Assembly (NCBI RefSeq): GCF_018709685.1
Contig: NZ_JABDHQ010000016.1
Location: 1-53,012 of the forward strand
Reading direction: 5' to 3'
DNA: 53,012 bases
DNA from: Akkermansia muciniphila
GTDB lineage: Bacteria > Verrucomicrobiota > Verrucomicrobiia > Verrucomicrobiales > Akkermansiaceae
Each line of letters starts with the position of its first letter. The stretch's first letter is position 1. The translations under genes were made by a program, and so were the position numbers. The notes beneath the pieces were generated by a model. It was not told where the DNA came from. It saw only the letters and a list, made by a program, of their open reading frames with translations, and made no database searches. Below, piece by piece: positions 9,275-17,182 of this stretch.

Positions 9275-9297
9275 CCACGGGGCATGCCTGCCCCATG
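9275..9297. terminator. Short GC stem-loop between convergent genes
   Basis: GGGGC (9279-9283) pairs with GCCCC (9290-9294), extended by CCA/TGG across one mismatch. It lies between the convergent glycosyltransferase and ndk genes. A second 8-bp stem (9338-9345 with 9362-9369) lies 30 bases past the ndk stop. Neither has a T-tract, so termination is inferred from position only. Confidence 0.3.
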
Positions 9298-9398
9298 GAG
9301 GCTCATCCTTCTGCGAGGCATACCCCCAGGCACGGCAAGAGCCGCAGCCTTATCACAAGCCGCGGCTCTGGCAAACCGGAGGTAAAAAGGGCAACGCC

Positions 9399-9854
9399 TC
9401 AGTTAAGGCTGTCAAACAGCTCTTCTTCACGGAAGAACCGTACCAGCTCCACGGCGGCGGATTCGCGGCTGTCGGAAGCATGGCAGATGTTCATCATGCT
9501 GTCCGTTCCGTAATCCCCGCGGATGGTGCCCTTCTGCGCCTTCTGGGAGTTGGTGGGCCCCAGCAGTTCACGCACGCGCACGATCACGCCCGGCCCCTTC
9601 AGGGCGATGGCGATAACCGGGGAGCTGGTCATGAAATCAAGCAGTTTCGGGAACAGCAGTTCCCCGTTGACCACAAGGTCCAGAATATGGGAGTAATGTT
9701 CCCGGAGAATAGGCTCGTCAAGCTGGATCATCTTAATGCCGCGCAGGCGAAACCCTTCGGACAAAAAACGTTTTAAAATGGTGCCGGAAAGGTTTTTCCG
9801 CACGCAATCGGGTTTGAGCAGAACCAGCGTTGTTTCTTCTTGAGTGTTTGGCAT
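9399..9854 (-). CDS. ndk: Nucleoside diphosphate kinase
   Basis: 151 residues, normal length. The enzyme moves the gamma phosphate from ATP to nucleoside diphosphates via a phospho-histidine. Family landmarks: LVLLKPDCVRKN at the start (catalytic Lys), RELLGPTNSQKAQKGTIRGDYG, and NICHASDSRES with the catalytic His near residue 125. In the last motif the usual I-H-G-S is C-H-A-S, a small departure that keeps the His. It lies 103 bases downstream of a secreted-protein gene on the same strand and may share its transcript. Confidence 0.95.
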   Translation of the reverse strand: MPNTQEETTLVLLKPDCVRKNLSGTILKRFLSEGFRLRGIKMIQLDEPILREHYSHILDLVVNGELLFPKLLDFMTSSPVIAIALKGPGVIVRVRELLGPTNSQKAQKGTIRGDYGTDSMMNICHASDSRESAAVELVRFFREEELFDSLN

Positions 9855-9957
9855 AAAATTAGCGAAGTTTCAGGATGAAGTGAGGGAATTACACCCTAAT
9901 CCCCGGCAGGTCAAGGATAATTGCGCAACTGGTCTTCTCCGCCGGGCGGGGAATTCG

Positions 9958-10746
9958 TCACAGGCTTCTCTTGTAGGAATCGCACCGGTTCTTCCATCCG
10001 GCAAGCCAGCGGGCCTCCCCACGCCCTGCCGGACTGTTGTCCACGCGCCGCTGAAGCACCCTTTTAGCCGCCTCCGCAAACTCCGCAGCAGCAGGCTGTC
10101 CGGGAGCAGCGGGCCGCATCTCTTCCAGCACCTGCATGAGCCCCCAGCCCTGGCCGCGGTACCTTTCTGCGGGGTTGGTCCCCTCCCCCTTGAAATTCAC
10201 GTAGTCAATCAGCGCATACATGCCGTTGGGCGCCATCGCCACGGCATTGTACCGCGCCGCCATCTCCGCCGGACGCCGGGACTGGCTCTTGATGCGCCCC
10301 AGGGCGGCCACGGACCTGCTGATGATAAAATCCGCCTGCATCTGAAGGGCCGCGGGACTGGACAGCCACTGCCGCATCCGTTCGGGCAGGCCGCCGCGGA
10401 CGTCTGCCGCTTCAAACTCCCCCCTGGTGCGCCACGGGGCCGCGCCGGAAAACCATTCCGGCACGCGGGCGCCCCTTTTCCGGCAAAACTGGACAAAGGA
10501 AGGGAAGCTTTCCTCAAACCTTTCCCTGACTCCGGCGGGGAACCAGATAAAATGCCCGATGCCCAGGGAGGGGAACGCCTCCCCCCGGTTCCAGGAGACC
10601 AGCCCCCTGACGGTTCCGGCGCATTCGTTCTGCCAGATTTTCCGCGCGATTTTCGCCTTCACTTCCCCCGCGTCCGGAGCTGCCTGCACCCAGCCGGGCA
10701 AGCAGCACGCCAGCATCAGAATACCGCCTGCCATTTTTCCATGCAT
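9958..10746 (-). CDS. Secreted protein with possible lysozyme-like fold
   Basis: 262 residues from the ATG at 10746, chosen because it begins a clear signal peptide (MHGKMAGGILMLACCLPG, then QAAPDAG). The longer frame would run into the divergent pseudouridine synthase gene. The mature part has IWQNECAGT, then SWNRGEAFPSLGIGHFIW, and later a YRGQGWGLMQVLEEM segment. A Glu near the start followed by a glycine/His strand is reminiscent of lysozyme-like hydrolases (compare TIGYGH in phage lysozymes), but I do not recognise the family securely and no catalytic assignment is proven. A periplasmic location is likely. A TTGACT hexamer on the same strand at 10776-10781 may be part of its promoter. 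Confidence 0.75.
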   Translation of the reverse strand: MHGKMAGGILMLACCLPGWVQAAPDAGEVKAKIARKIWQNECAGTVRGLVSWNRGEAFPSLGIGHFIWFPAGVRERFEESFPSFVQFCRKRGARVPEWFSGAAPWRTRGEFEAADVRGGLPERMRQWLSSPAALQMQADFIISRSVAALGRIKSQSRRPAEMAARYNAVAMAPNGMYALIDYVNFKGEGTNPAERYRGQGWGLMQVLEEMRPAAPGQPAAAEFAEAAKRVLQRRVDNSPAGRGEARWLAGWKNRCDSYKRSL

Positions 10747-10797
10747 GGAGGTACTTTCCTTCCCCGGCGGGGACAAGTCAAGCCGCTTCAATTTCTC

Positions 10798-10826
10798 GTG
10801 CCAAGGACGGAGGCTCATGCTATACT
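10798..10826 (+). promoter_or_regulatory. Putative promoter of the pseudouridine synthase gene
   Basis: GTGCCA (10798-10803), a 17-base spacer and TATACT (10821-10826). The -10 ends 13 bases before the ATG, so the predicted leader is only 5-7 bases. Confidence 0.5.
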
Positions 10827-10839
10827 TGCTCCGCACGGC

Positions 10840-11406
10840 ATGATTCTGGCGTTCAACAAACCTTACGGAGTCCTTTCCCAATTCACGCGGGAGGCGCCCC
10901 ACCACCGGACACTGGCGGAATTCGGCTTCCCCTCCGGCGTGTATCCCGTCGGCAGGCTGGACGCGGATTCTGAAGGCCTTCTCCTTTTGTCCGATGAGAA
11001 ATCCCTGGTGGACCGCCTCCTGAACCCCGCCAACCGGCACCCCCGAACTTACTGGAGCCAGGTGGAAGGCACCCCTTCCGCCGCGGACCTGCTTCCGCTG
11101 GAACGCGGGGGGCTCTCCATCCGGGGGTACCGCACGCTCCCCTGCCGGGTGCGTCTCATGGACAGGGAACCGGACGTGCCGCCCCGCAATCCCCCCGTGC
11201 GCTACCGCGCCGCCATCCCTACCTCCTGGCTGGATCTGACTCTGGTGGAGGGTAAAAACCGCCAGGTGCGGCGCATGACCGCCGCCATCGGCTTTCCCAC
11301 GCTCCGGCTCCTGCGCGCCAGGATAGGCAGGTTCCCGCTGGACGGCCTGGAACCCGGCTCATGGAAGGAGCTGACTTCCCGTGAACGAAGGGAGCTCATG
11401 CCGTAA
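10840..11406 (+). CDS. rluE: RluE/RsuA-family pseudouridine synthase
   Basis: 188 residues from ATG 10840. The open frame runs ~1 kb further upstream, but that part is antisense to the secreted-protein gene and the fold begins at MILAFNKPYGVLSQF. The catalytic motif GRLDADSEGLLLLS has its Asp at residue 41, and VEGKNRQVRRMTAAIGFPTLRLLR is the family's conserved C-terminal block. There is no S4 domain and the protein is short, which points to RluE (modifies U2457 of 23S rRNA in E. coli) rather than RsuA or RluB. The precise rRNA target is inference. Confidence 0.88.
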   Translation: MILAFNKPYGVLSQFTREAPHHRTLAEFGFPSGVYPVGRLDADSEGLLLLSDEKSLVDRLLNPANRHPRTYWSQVEGTPSAADLLPLERGGLSIRGYRTLPCRVRLMDREPDVPPRNPPVRYRAAIPTSWLDLTLVEGKNRQVRRMTAAIGFPTLRLLRARIGRFPLDGLEPGSWKELTSRERRELMP

Positions 11407-11481
11407 TATAGGCTTGCTTATGGACAGGGGGAGCCTTTATATGTCTTTCCGCATCAGGAGATCCTATCCAAACATTTTTAC

Positions 11482-11703
11482 ATGAAAGCCGAACTCGTCG
11501 AACAAGCCTCCAAAATCATTTCCGAGCCCCAGATGCTGATCAACGTGGTTTCCCGCCGCGTCGCCCAGCTCAATAATGGCCGCGCTCCCTTGGTCCCCAC
11601 CACTCCCCACATGGGTAACGCGAACATTGCCCTGACGGAAATCGTTGAAGGCAAGCTTGTCTACCATGCAGAGTCAGACAGCCTTGAAGAAGGCAACCAG
11701 TAA
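11482..11703 (+). CDS. rpoZ: RNA polymerase omega subunit
   Basis: 73 residues. The segment MLINVVSRRVAQLNNG followed by PLV and then ALTEIVEGKLVY matches the conserved core of omega (N-x-V-x-R-R-x-x-L and A-L-x-E-I-x-E-G). Omega helps fold and assemble the beta' subunit. The length agrees with short omegas. A CAGGAG sequence at 11455-11460 is too far from the start to act as an ordinary ribosome binding site. A strong terminator follows, then smpB. Confidence 0.82.
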   Translation: MKAELVEQASKIISEPQMLINVVSRRVAQLNNGRAPLVPTTPHMGNANIALTEIVEGKLVYHAESDSLEEGNQ

Positions 11704-11766
11704 AAAGCATACCCTCCCTACTGCCGTTCCGGCCCGGATTTCCGCACGGAGCATTCCATTTCAACC

Positions 11767-11797
11767 AGGCCCCGGCTCTTCCAGCCCGGGGCCTTTT
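11767..11797 (+). terminator. Rho-independent terminator after rpoZ
   Basis: A 9-bp stem AGGCCCCGG (11767-11775) with CCGGGGCCT (11786-11794), a 10-base loop and four T residues (11794-11797). Confidence 0.85.
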
Positions 11798-11817
11798 CAT
11801 CCCTCCCCCTCTCCGCC

Positions 11818-12276
11818 ATGAGTTCCGACATCTCCACCAACAAGAAAGCCCGCCGGGATTATGAAATCCTGGACACCTACGAATGCGGCATGGAGCTCAA
11901 GGGAACGGAGGTCAAATCCATCCGCTCCGGGAAGGTGAACATAGCGGATTCCTTCGCCAGGGTGGAAAACGGCCAGATGCTCCTGTACGGCTGCGACATC
12001 CAGCCGTGGGAAACCGCCGGAGAATTCTTCCAGCACCAGTCCCGCCGCCCGCGCCGCCTGCTGCTCCACAAACGGGAAATTTTCAAGCTGGAGCAACAGA
12101 CCTCCCAGAAAGGGTGCTCCCTGGTAGCCCTGAAGCTGTACTGGAAAAACGGCAAGGTAAAACTGGCCCTGGGCCTGGGCAAGGGCAAGACCCACCGCGA
12201 CCAGCGCTATGACCTGAAAGCCCGCGTGGAAATGCGGGAGGCCCAGCGGGAAGTGGCGCGCATCAACCGCCGCTGA
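11818..12276 (+). CDS. smpB: SsrA-binding protein SmpB
   Basis: 152 residues, normal length. SmpB binds tmRNA and brings it to stalled ribosomes for trans-translation. Recognisable blocks: KKARRDYEILDTYECGMEL, the GTEVKSIRSGKVNIADSF signature, FKLEQQTSQKGCSLVALKLY, and the basic GKGKTHRDQRYDLKARV tail region that enters the decoding centre. The gene starts just after the rpoZ terminator. No tmRNA gene is seen in this window. Confidence 0.97.
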   Translation: MSSDISTNKKARRDYEILDTYECGMELKGTEVKSIRSGKVNIADSFARVENGQMLLYGCDIQPWETAGEFFQHQSRRPRRLLLHKREIFKLEQQTSQKGCSLVALKLYWKNGKVKLALGLGKGKTHRDQRYDLKARVEMREAQREVARINRR

Positions 12277-12318
12277 TTCAAATGGCGCCCAAACGGCCCC
12301 TCTTTCCGGAAGCGCCCT

Positions 12319-12882
12319 TTAGAGCTTCCAGTCCACAGGCAGTTCCACCGTACCGCCTTTCTTGTCGTCATAACGGATGAAGCCGTGCTCTGCCCCGTAC
12401 CAGTGCACGTCCCGCGTCACCTTCACGTCAAAGCAGCAGTAGCGGGCAATCTCCATCAGTACATCCGTATTGCCCGTCTGCACGTACTCCGCCCACCACT
12501 TGAGGGCCTGGGTGCCTACGGCCGTTTTTGAAGAACCGATGGAGGCGGCCGCTACGGAATCCAGCTTGACGCGCACGCCTCCCCGCTGTTCGATGTCCCT
12601 GCAAAGGTCCAGATTGTTGGTGATGTCCACCAAGTTCCACATCGTATAGCGCTGAAGCACGCCGTAGTCAAAATGCTCGTGATTGTACCCCACCACCAGG
12701 TCGGCCTGGCGGAGCTGGAGGATCAGGTCATCAACCATCTCCTCAGAATAAATCGTGTATTTGCCGGAGGCCGTGGAATAAGTCACGCCCACGGAAACGC
12801 GCATGTCCGCCGTATTGTGCCAGCCGCCCACCTCCGCCGCGGAATGACGGGTTTCCAAGTCAAAATACACGATATCTCTCAT
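12319..12882 (-). CDS. RNase H-like (DEDD-type) exonuclease domain protein
   Basis: 187 residues from ATG 12882. The reading frame extends to a GTG at 12909, but the fold begins at MRDIVYFDLETRHS, and TTGTCC-N17-TACGTT upstream would place a transcript start almost at this ATG. YFDLET is the first acidic motif of the exonuclease superfamily. VVGYNHEHFDYGVLQ is the second, and CCFDVKVTRDVHWY carries the last Asp. The arrangement resembles the YprB/RNase H-like family, as a stand-alone domain. The substrate is unknown. It is convergent with smpB and divergent from trmL. Confidence 0.8.
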   Translation of the reverse strand: MRDIVYFDLETRHSAAEVGGWHNTADMRVSVGVTYSTASGKYTIYSEEMVDDLILQLRQADLVVGYNHEHFDYGVLQRYTMWNLVDITNNLDLCRDIEQRGGVRVKLDSVAAASIGSSKTAVGTQALKWWAEYVQTGNTDVLMEIARYCCFDVKVTRDVHWYGAEHGFIRYDDKKGGTVELPVDWKL

Positions 12883-12962
12883 CGGAAGGAAACGTACATG
12901 ATTTGCCACTTTTGGACAAGTCTCACTTGAACGGAAGGCGCGTTTGTGGTGACAATAGGCGC

Positions 12963-13427
12963 ATGCAGCCCCGTTTCCACATCGTCATGTTTCATCCGGA
13001 AATTCCGCATAACACGGGGGCGGCCGGGCGGCTGGCGCTGGCTACGGGGTCCAGGCTGCACCTGATCAGGCCGCTGGGGTTCAGCCTGGATGAAAAGCAC
13101 GTGCGCCGCACGGGCCTGGACTACTGGGCCAAAGTGGACCTCCGCGTATGGGAAAGCCTGGAGGAGCTGCAACGGGCGGCGGGCCCCGGCGCGCGGTTCT
13201 GGTTCCTGACCACCAAGGCGCGCCGCTCCCACTGGGATGCGGAGCTCCGGGAGGGGGATTACCTGGTCTTTGGCCCGGAATCCCGCGGGCTGCCGGAAAG
13301 CCTGCTGAAAGAACACGCTGACACGACCCTGACCATTCCCATGCCCGGGGAAGGCTCCCGCAGCCTGAACCTCTCCACCGCCGTAGCCATTGTCCTTTAC
13401 GAAGGGCTGCGCCAGGCCGGCATTTAA
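12963..13427 (+). CDS. trmL: tRNA (cytidine(34)-2'-O)-methyltransferase TrmL
   Basis: 154 residues from ATG 12963; the upstream part of the frame overlaps the neighbour's promoter and lies outside the family. This minimal SPOUT methyltransferase modifies the wobble base of tRNA-Leu isoacceptors using S-adenosylmethionine. Seen: FHPEIPHNTGAAGRLA at the start, LDYWAKVD, VFGPESRGLPESLL, and the knot segment IPMPGEGSRSLNLSTAVAIVLYE. Length and motifs fit TrmL rather than the longer TrmH/RlmB. TTGAAC at 12927-12932 and GACAAT at 12951-12956 form a weak promoter that would give a leaderless transcript. Confidence 0.94.
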   Translation: MQPRFHIVMFHPEIPHNTGAAGRLALATGSRLHLIRPLGFSLDEKHVRRTGLDYWAKVDLRVWESLEELQRAAGPGARFWFLTTKARRSHWDAELREGDYLVFGPESRGLPESLLKEHADTTLTIPMPGEGSRSLNLSTAVAIVLYEGLRQAGI

Positions 13428-13496
13428 TACGGAAAACACCGGGAGTCTCCCTGTTGCCCGTTCCATTCCGGCAGGCTGGAAACATGAATATCCCGG

Positions 13497-14105
13497 TCAG
13501 GAAGAAGCAGAAACCGCGCCTTTCCGGCGCCAGGGGCGCACCAGGTAAAAGAGAACCAGGGAGGCCACGGCCCCGCAGGTATCGCAGAACATGTCCTTCT
13601 GGGCATCCCAGATGTCACCCTGGGAGCCGAGAAAGTCATTGGCGTCATTCCCGCCCACCATGACCGCGTACTGCCATTCAATGATCTCATAGGCGGCCGC
13701 CACGGCCATCACGAAGAAGAGGCCGAATATCCCCGCAAGCACCTTCCCCGCATATTGCCTGCGCACCAGGTATTCCGCCACGGGAAAAGCATAAAACCCC
13801 ACCGTGAAGTGAGCCACGCGGTCAAAGGGGTTCCGGTGCGCCCCGACAAGTTCCCGGAACCATTCGAAAGGCACTTCCGCAAAGGTGTAATGCGCGCCCA
13901 CCGTGTGGCACGCCAGCCAGAAAAACATCAGCGTATAGGACCAGTTGCTGAAGCGGAACTTCCGGAATCCCGCCGCCAGGAAAACCACCACCAGCGCCAC
14001 GGGAATCACCTCCGCCACCCAGACGGAACGGGAGCTGGGTGAAATCCCCAGAGCTATGAACAACAGGGCGAATACGGACAGCAGGTAGAATGGATAGTTT
14101 TTCAT
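13497..14105 (-). CDS. YjdF/DUF2238-family integral membrane protein
   Basis: 202 residues from ATG 14105 (MKNYPFYLLSVFALLFIALG); a longer frame exists but adds a hydrophobic extension that lies over the upstream terminator. Five or six membrane segments are visible. The motifs HTVGAHYTFAEVPF, NPFDRVAHFTVGFYAFP, and YEIIEWQYAVMVGG with FLGSQGDIWDAQKDMFCD match the YjdF (DUF2238) family, whose biochemical role is unknown. The conserved His/Asp/Glu residues in and next to the helices suggest metal or proton handling, but that is inference. It follows citrate synthase on the same strand after a terminator. Confidence 0.85.
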   Translation of the reverse strand: MKNYPFYLLSVFALLFIALGISPSSRSVWVAEVIPVALVVVFLAAGFRKFRFSNWSYTLMFFWLACHTVGAHYTFAEVPFEWFRELVGAHRNPFDRVAHFTVGFYAFPVAEYLVRRQYAGKVLAGIFGLFFVMAVAAAYEIIEWQYAVMVGGNDANDFLGSQGDIWDAQKDMFCDTCGAVASLVLFYLVRPWRRKGAVSASS

Positions 14106-14133
14106 GAGAGAGAAAGGGAGCGGGAATGATGCA

Positions 14134-14168
14134 AAAAAGGCGCCGGAGATGAACATCCAGCGCCTTTT
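14134..14168 (-). terminator. Terminator after citrate synthase
   Basis: On the minus strand AAAAGGCGC (14168-14160) pairs with GCGCCTTTT (14143-14135), with inner GGA/TCC pairing, and is followed by a six-T run. It lies 17 bases beyond the citrate synthase stop. Confidence 0.85.
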
Positions 14169-14184
14169 CCGTTAAAAAACCTTG

Positions 14185-15327
14185 TTACCGCATATCGATG
14201 GTAGGAACAGGAATGCGGTCCTTGGGCCCCGTGTAGAGGGTCAGCGGCCTGTAGAGCGTGTTGTCCTCCATCTGTTCCAGCACCTGGGCTACCCAGCCGC
14301 AGCAGCGGGCGATGGAGAAAATGGCCGTGAACAGCCTGGTGGGAATGCCGATGCTGTAATAAACCGTGGCGGAATAAAAATCCACGTTCGCATTAAGCCC
14401 CTTGCGTTCCCGGACGAGCTTGGCGATGCGTTCCGACATGCGAATCCACTTGGGCTCCCCGATTCTGGAGGAAAGGCGGATGGCCATGCGGCGCAGGTGC
14501 GGAGCGCGGGGGTCCAGCACGCGGTACACGCGGTGCCCCATGCCCATGATCTTTTCCCTCCGCGCCAGCTTGTCCTCAATGTAGGGGTCCACCTTGTCCT
14601 CCGTGCCTATTTCCTTGAGCATTTCAATCACGCCTTCATTGGCGCCCCCGTGAAGCGGCCCCTTCAGCGTGCCGATAGCCGCCGTGATGGCGGAATACAT
14701 GTCTGAAAGAGTGGCGATGCAGACGCGCGCCGCAAAGGTGGAGGCGTTCATGCCGTGGTCCGCATGCAGGATGTAGGCCACATCCAGGATATGGGCTTCA
14801 TCCGGGTTGGGCTCTTCCCCTTTCAGCAGCCACAGGAAATGTTCCGACTCGCTCAGATCCTCCCGCACGGGCGGAAGGTCCAGCCCCTGGCACAAACGGT
14901 AATAGTACGCCACCATCACGGGAACCTTGGCAATCAGGCTGAGGCCTATTTCCTTCAACTGGCCGGCGTCCTTCGTCCGGTCGTCATACATGCCGAGCAT
15001 GGACACCGCCGTACGGAGGGCGGACATGGGCCGTGCGGATTTGGTGGCCGTTTTAAAGAAATCCAGAATGGGCTGGGGAAGGTCGCGGTCGGAACGCAGG
15101 CGCTTCTTGATGGCCTCCAGCTCCTGCCGGTTGGGCAGGCGCTTGTTGAGAAGCAGGTAAACCACTTCCTCAAAACAGCACATCTCCACCAGATCATCAA
15201 TATCGTAGCCCAGATACAGCAAGCGCCCTTCCTCACCGCGCACATCACTCAAGGCGGATTCATTGGCGATGATTCCTTTTAAACCTTTGGGATATGTGGG
15301 CTGTTGCGAAGAAGTGTCATTACTCAT
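14185..15327 (-). CDS. gltA: Citrate synthase
   Basis: 380 residues, the size of type I dimeric citrate synthases (the Bacillus/archaeal kind). The enzyme condenses oxaloacetate and acetyl-CoA at the entry of the TCA cycle. Catalytic regions seen: LHADHGMNAST (first His), GPLHGGANEGV (second His) and NVDFYSATVYYSIGIP (catalytic Asp). MGMGHRVYRVLDPRAPHLRR holds substrate-binding arginines. 2-methylcitrate synthase is closely related and cannot be fully excluded, but no prp genes are adjacent. tsaB lies 72 bases upstream on the same strand. Confidence 0.95.
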   Translation of the reverse strand: MSNDTSSQQPTYPKGLKGIIANESALSDVRGEEGRLLYLGYDIDDLVEMCCFEEVVYLLLNKRLPNRQELEAIKKRLRSDRDLPQPILDFFKTATKSARPMSALRTAVSMLGMYDDRTKDAGQLKEIGLSLIAKVPVMVAYYYRLCQGLDLPPVREDLSESEHFLWLLKGEEPNPDEAHILDVAYILHADHGMNASTFAARVCIATLSDMYSAITAAIGTLKGPLHGGANEGVIEMLKEIGTEDKVDPYIEDKLARREKIMGMGHRVYRVLDPRAPHLRRMAIRLSSRIGEPKWIRMSERIAKLVRERKGLNANVDFYSATVYYSIGIPTRLFTAIFSIARCCGWVAQVLEQMEDNTLYRPLTLYTGPKDRIPVPTIDMR

Positions 15328-15399
15328 GTTAAAAAATGCTACTGGGGATGAAGATTACCGATTAAAAGTCTAACAATCTTCCAGAAAGTCAAACCTTAA

Positions 15400-16068
15400 T
15401 TACGCCTTCACAGCCCAGGCGGGACGTTTGGCGCAAGTGATGTGGGGAGCCCTTACATACAACGGCTCCGCCGGCCCTTTCAGAAATTCCTCCCGGCGGT
15501 CCGGGGCCAGGGCCTGCCATGCGGCCCCCAGCGCCTCCGCGTCGGGAACCGCCGGAACAATACCCGCCATCTCCCTGGCGGCCAGGGTTTCCGCCGTTTC
15601 CGTGGAATAAACTGGGATGCCGTTTTTCAGGCATTCCGCCACACGGTTACGGGCCTGTTCCGCGGGAAGCACCTCCGGGGGCGCCGTCAGAAAACCGCGC
15701 TCCAGCCTGCCCCATGTCCACCCGCCCCGCCGGGCGTCCGACATCACGAAAGCCTCATCATCATGAATGCCCAGGCCGTTCCAGGAGCTGAACGCCGCCA
15801 CGCGGGAGCCGTGCACCAGGGAAAGGCCGTCCGCCACGGCAAGCGCCACGCGGATTCCGCCGTAGGCGCCCGGGCCGGCCCCCACCGCTATTTCCTTCAA
15901 AAGCCGGCCTTCCAGGGAATCCAGAACCTGCCGGACCGCCTCAAAAATGGCGGAGGAATGGTTGCGCTCAGCTCTCCATTCCACGCGGCGCAGCAGTTCC
16001 CCTCCGCTCCAAGCCGCGGCGGAAGACTGCGCACAGGAAGTTTCCAGAACCAGCAGAGCATCTTGCAT
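15400..16068 (-). CDS. tsaB: tRNA threonylcarbamoyladenosine biosynthesis protein TsaB
   Basis: 222 residues from ATG 16068; the frame is open further upstream but the ASKHA fold starts at MQDALLVLETSCAQSSAAAW. The protein dimerises with TsaD and supports transfer of the threonylcarbamoyl group to A37 of ANN-decoding tRNAs. Seen: the first phosphate-type loop (LETS), RNHSSAIFEAVRQVLD, and the VGAGPGAYGGIRVALAVADGL signature (usually GPGSFTGLR; here G-A-Y-G-G-I-R). An exact TATAAT lies 7 bases before the ATG. Downstream is citrate synthase; the divergent neighbour is an M50-like protease. Confidence 0.88.
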   Translation of the reverse strand: MQDALLVLETSCAQSSAAAWSGGELLRRVEWRAERNHSSAIFEAVRQVLDSLEGRLLKEIAVGAGPGAYGGIRVALAVADGLSLVHGSRVAAFSSWNGLGIHDDEAFVMSDARRGGWTWGRLERGFLTAPPEVLPAEQARNRVAECLKNGIPVYSTETAETLAAREMAGIVPAVPDAEALGAAWQALAPDRREEFLKGPAEPLYVRAPHITCAKRPAWAVKA

Positions 16069-16075
16069 GCGGCGG

Positions 16076-16081
16076 ATTATA
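16076..16081 (-). promoter_or_regulatory. -10 element of tsaB
   Basis: A perfect TATAAT on the minus strand ends 7 bases before the tsaB ATG, so transcription would start at or next to the start codon. No good -35 hexamer is seen; TTTTAT stands at the right distance. Confidence 0.45.
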
Positions 16082-16193
16082 CAGGAAGTTCCGGCGCGCA
16101 TAAAACATTTTTTCCTCCGGTTCCCGGAAGGAGCAAATTTGGTTCGCATTTCTCCAAAAGCCCCCTTATGCTGGTCCCGCACCTCCTCACCGC

Positions 16194-17102
16194 ATGCCCA
16201 AGGCACCCAAACACACACCGCCGCGCCAGGACTGGCGCCGGTATGCAGAAACCGCCCGGAAGCCGCGCTCCGCGGCAAGCCTGGGCGACATGATGAGGCA
16301 ATGCAACCGCGACGCCTGGGATAAGACCTACCGCGCCCAGGTCTCCTCCGAATGCTGGGAGGATGAATGCCAGGAATTCACCTTCATGGACCTTCCGCGC
16401 AAGACCCGGTTCATCAGGCATGCGGTGGCCACCTTCCTTCTCCTTCCTCTGGCCCTGATTACGGCCATGTCCCTGTGCGACCAGCTGGCCCACGCCTCCG
16501 GCAGCCTCAACATCCTGTTCTCCATCCCTGTCTGGTATGCCCTGCTGGGGGCGTCCGTATGGGTGGTGCTTGGCAGCAGCAGGCTGTTCACCTCCTCCCT
16601 GCTGTACCTGTATGTGCTGGGCCATGAACTGACGCACGTGCTGGCGGTCCTTTGCAGCCGCGGCTCCGTCCATCACTTCAAGGCGGACCTGGACGGGGGC
16701 TACATCCAGACGGATAAAAACAACCTGTTCATCTCCCTTTCCCCGTATTTCCTGCCTCTCTGGGCAATGCTGTGGGGCCTGGCATGGGGGCTGGCGTACA
16801 TCTTCTGGCCCACGGTTACCTGCCAGGCCCTGCTTTACTCCGGCCTGGGCTTCTGGTGGTGCTTCCACCTGTTCTGGACGGCATGGATCATCCCCAAGGA
16901 CCAGCCGGACCTGGCGGACAATGGAACCTTCTTCTCCCTTATCCTGGTTTACTTTGCCAACCTGCTTCTGTTCCTGGTGCTGCTGCGCCTGTTCAACGCC
17001 GTAAGCCTTCACCGCTTTCTGGCGGACTGCGTCCAGAACGCGGAAAGGCTTTGGGATGCGCTCAGGGACCTGGTCATGCTGGCTGCCGGGCTGTTCCTGT
17101 GA
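16194..17102 (+). CDS. M50-like integral membrane zinc metalloprotease
   Basis: 302 residues. A charged cytoplasmic N-terminal ~75 residues is followed by about six hydrophobic segments. The third carries HELTH (H144, E145, H148), an HExxH zinc site within a membrane helix, as in site-2-type M50 proteases. Downstream, GGYIQTDKNNLFISLSPYFLPL lies at the position where such proteases have their second conserved block, but a clear N/D-P-x-x-D-G third zinc ligand motif is not obvious. The fold assignment is therefore moderately sure, and activity is inferred. It is divergent from tsaB and followed 80 bases later by a lipoprotein gene. Confidence 0.7.
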   Translation: MPKAPKHTPPRQDWRRYAETARKPRSAASLGDMMRQCNRDAWDKTYRAQVSSECWEDECQEFTFMDLPRKTRFIRHAVATFLLLPLALITAMSLCDQLAHASGSLNILFSIPVWYALLGASVWVVLGSSRLFTSSLLYLYVLGHELTHVLAVLCSRGSVHHFKADLDGGYIQTDKNNLFISLSPYFLPLWAMLWGLAWGLAYIFWPTVTCQALLYSGLGFWWCFHLFWTAWIIPKDQPDLADNGTFFSLILVYFANLLLFLVLLRLFNAVSLHRFLADCVQNAERLWDALRDLVMLAAGLFL

Positions 17103-17182
17103 AAAATATTCTTTTCCTTACCGGGAATGATGAACGGCAGAAGGTGGAAAGGAATCCAACCTTTCAGCAAAAAGGAGTTCCC

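Noticed and set aside
9844-10839. Upstream 332-codon extension of the pseudouridine synthase frame
   Set aside because: It is antisense to the signal-peptide-bearing gene and precedes the conserved family start; a promoter lies just before ATG 10840.
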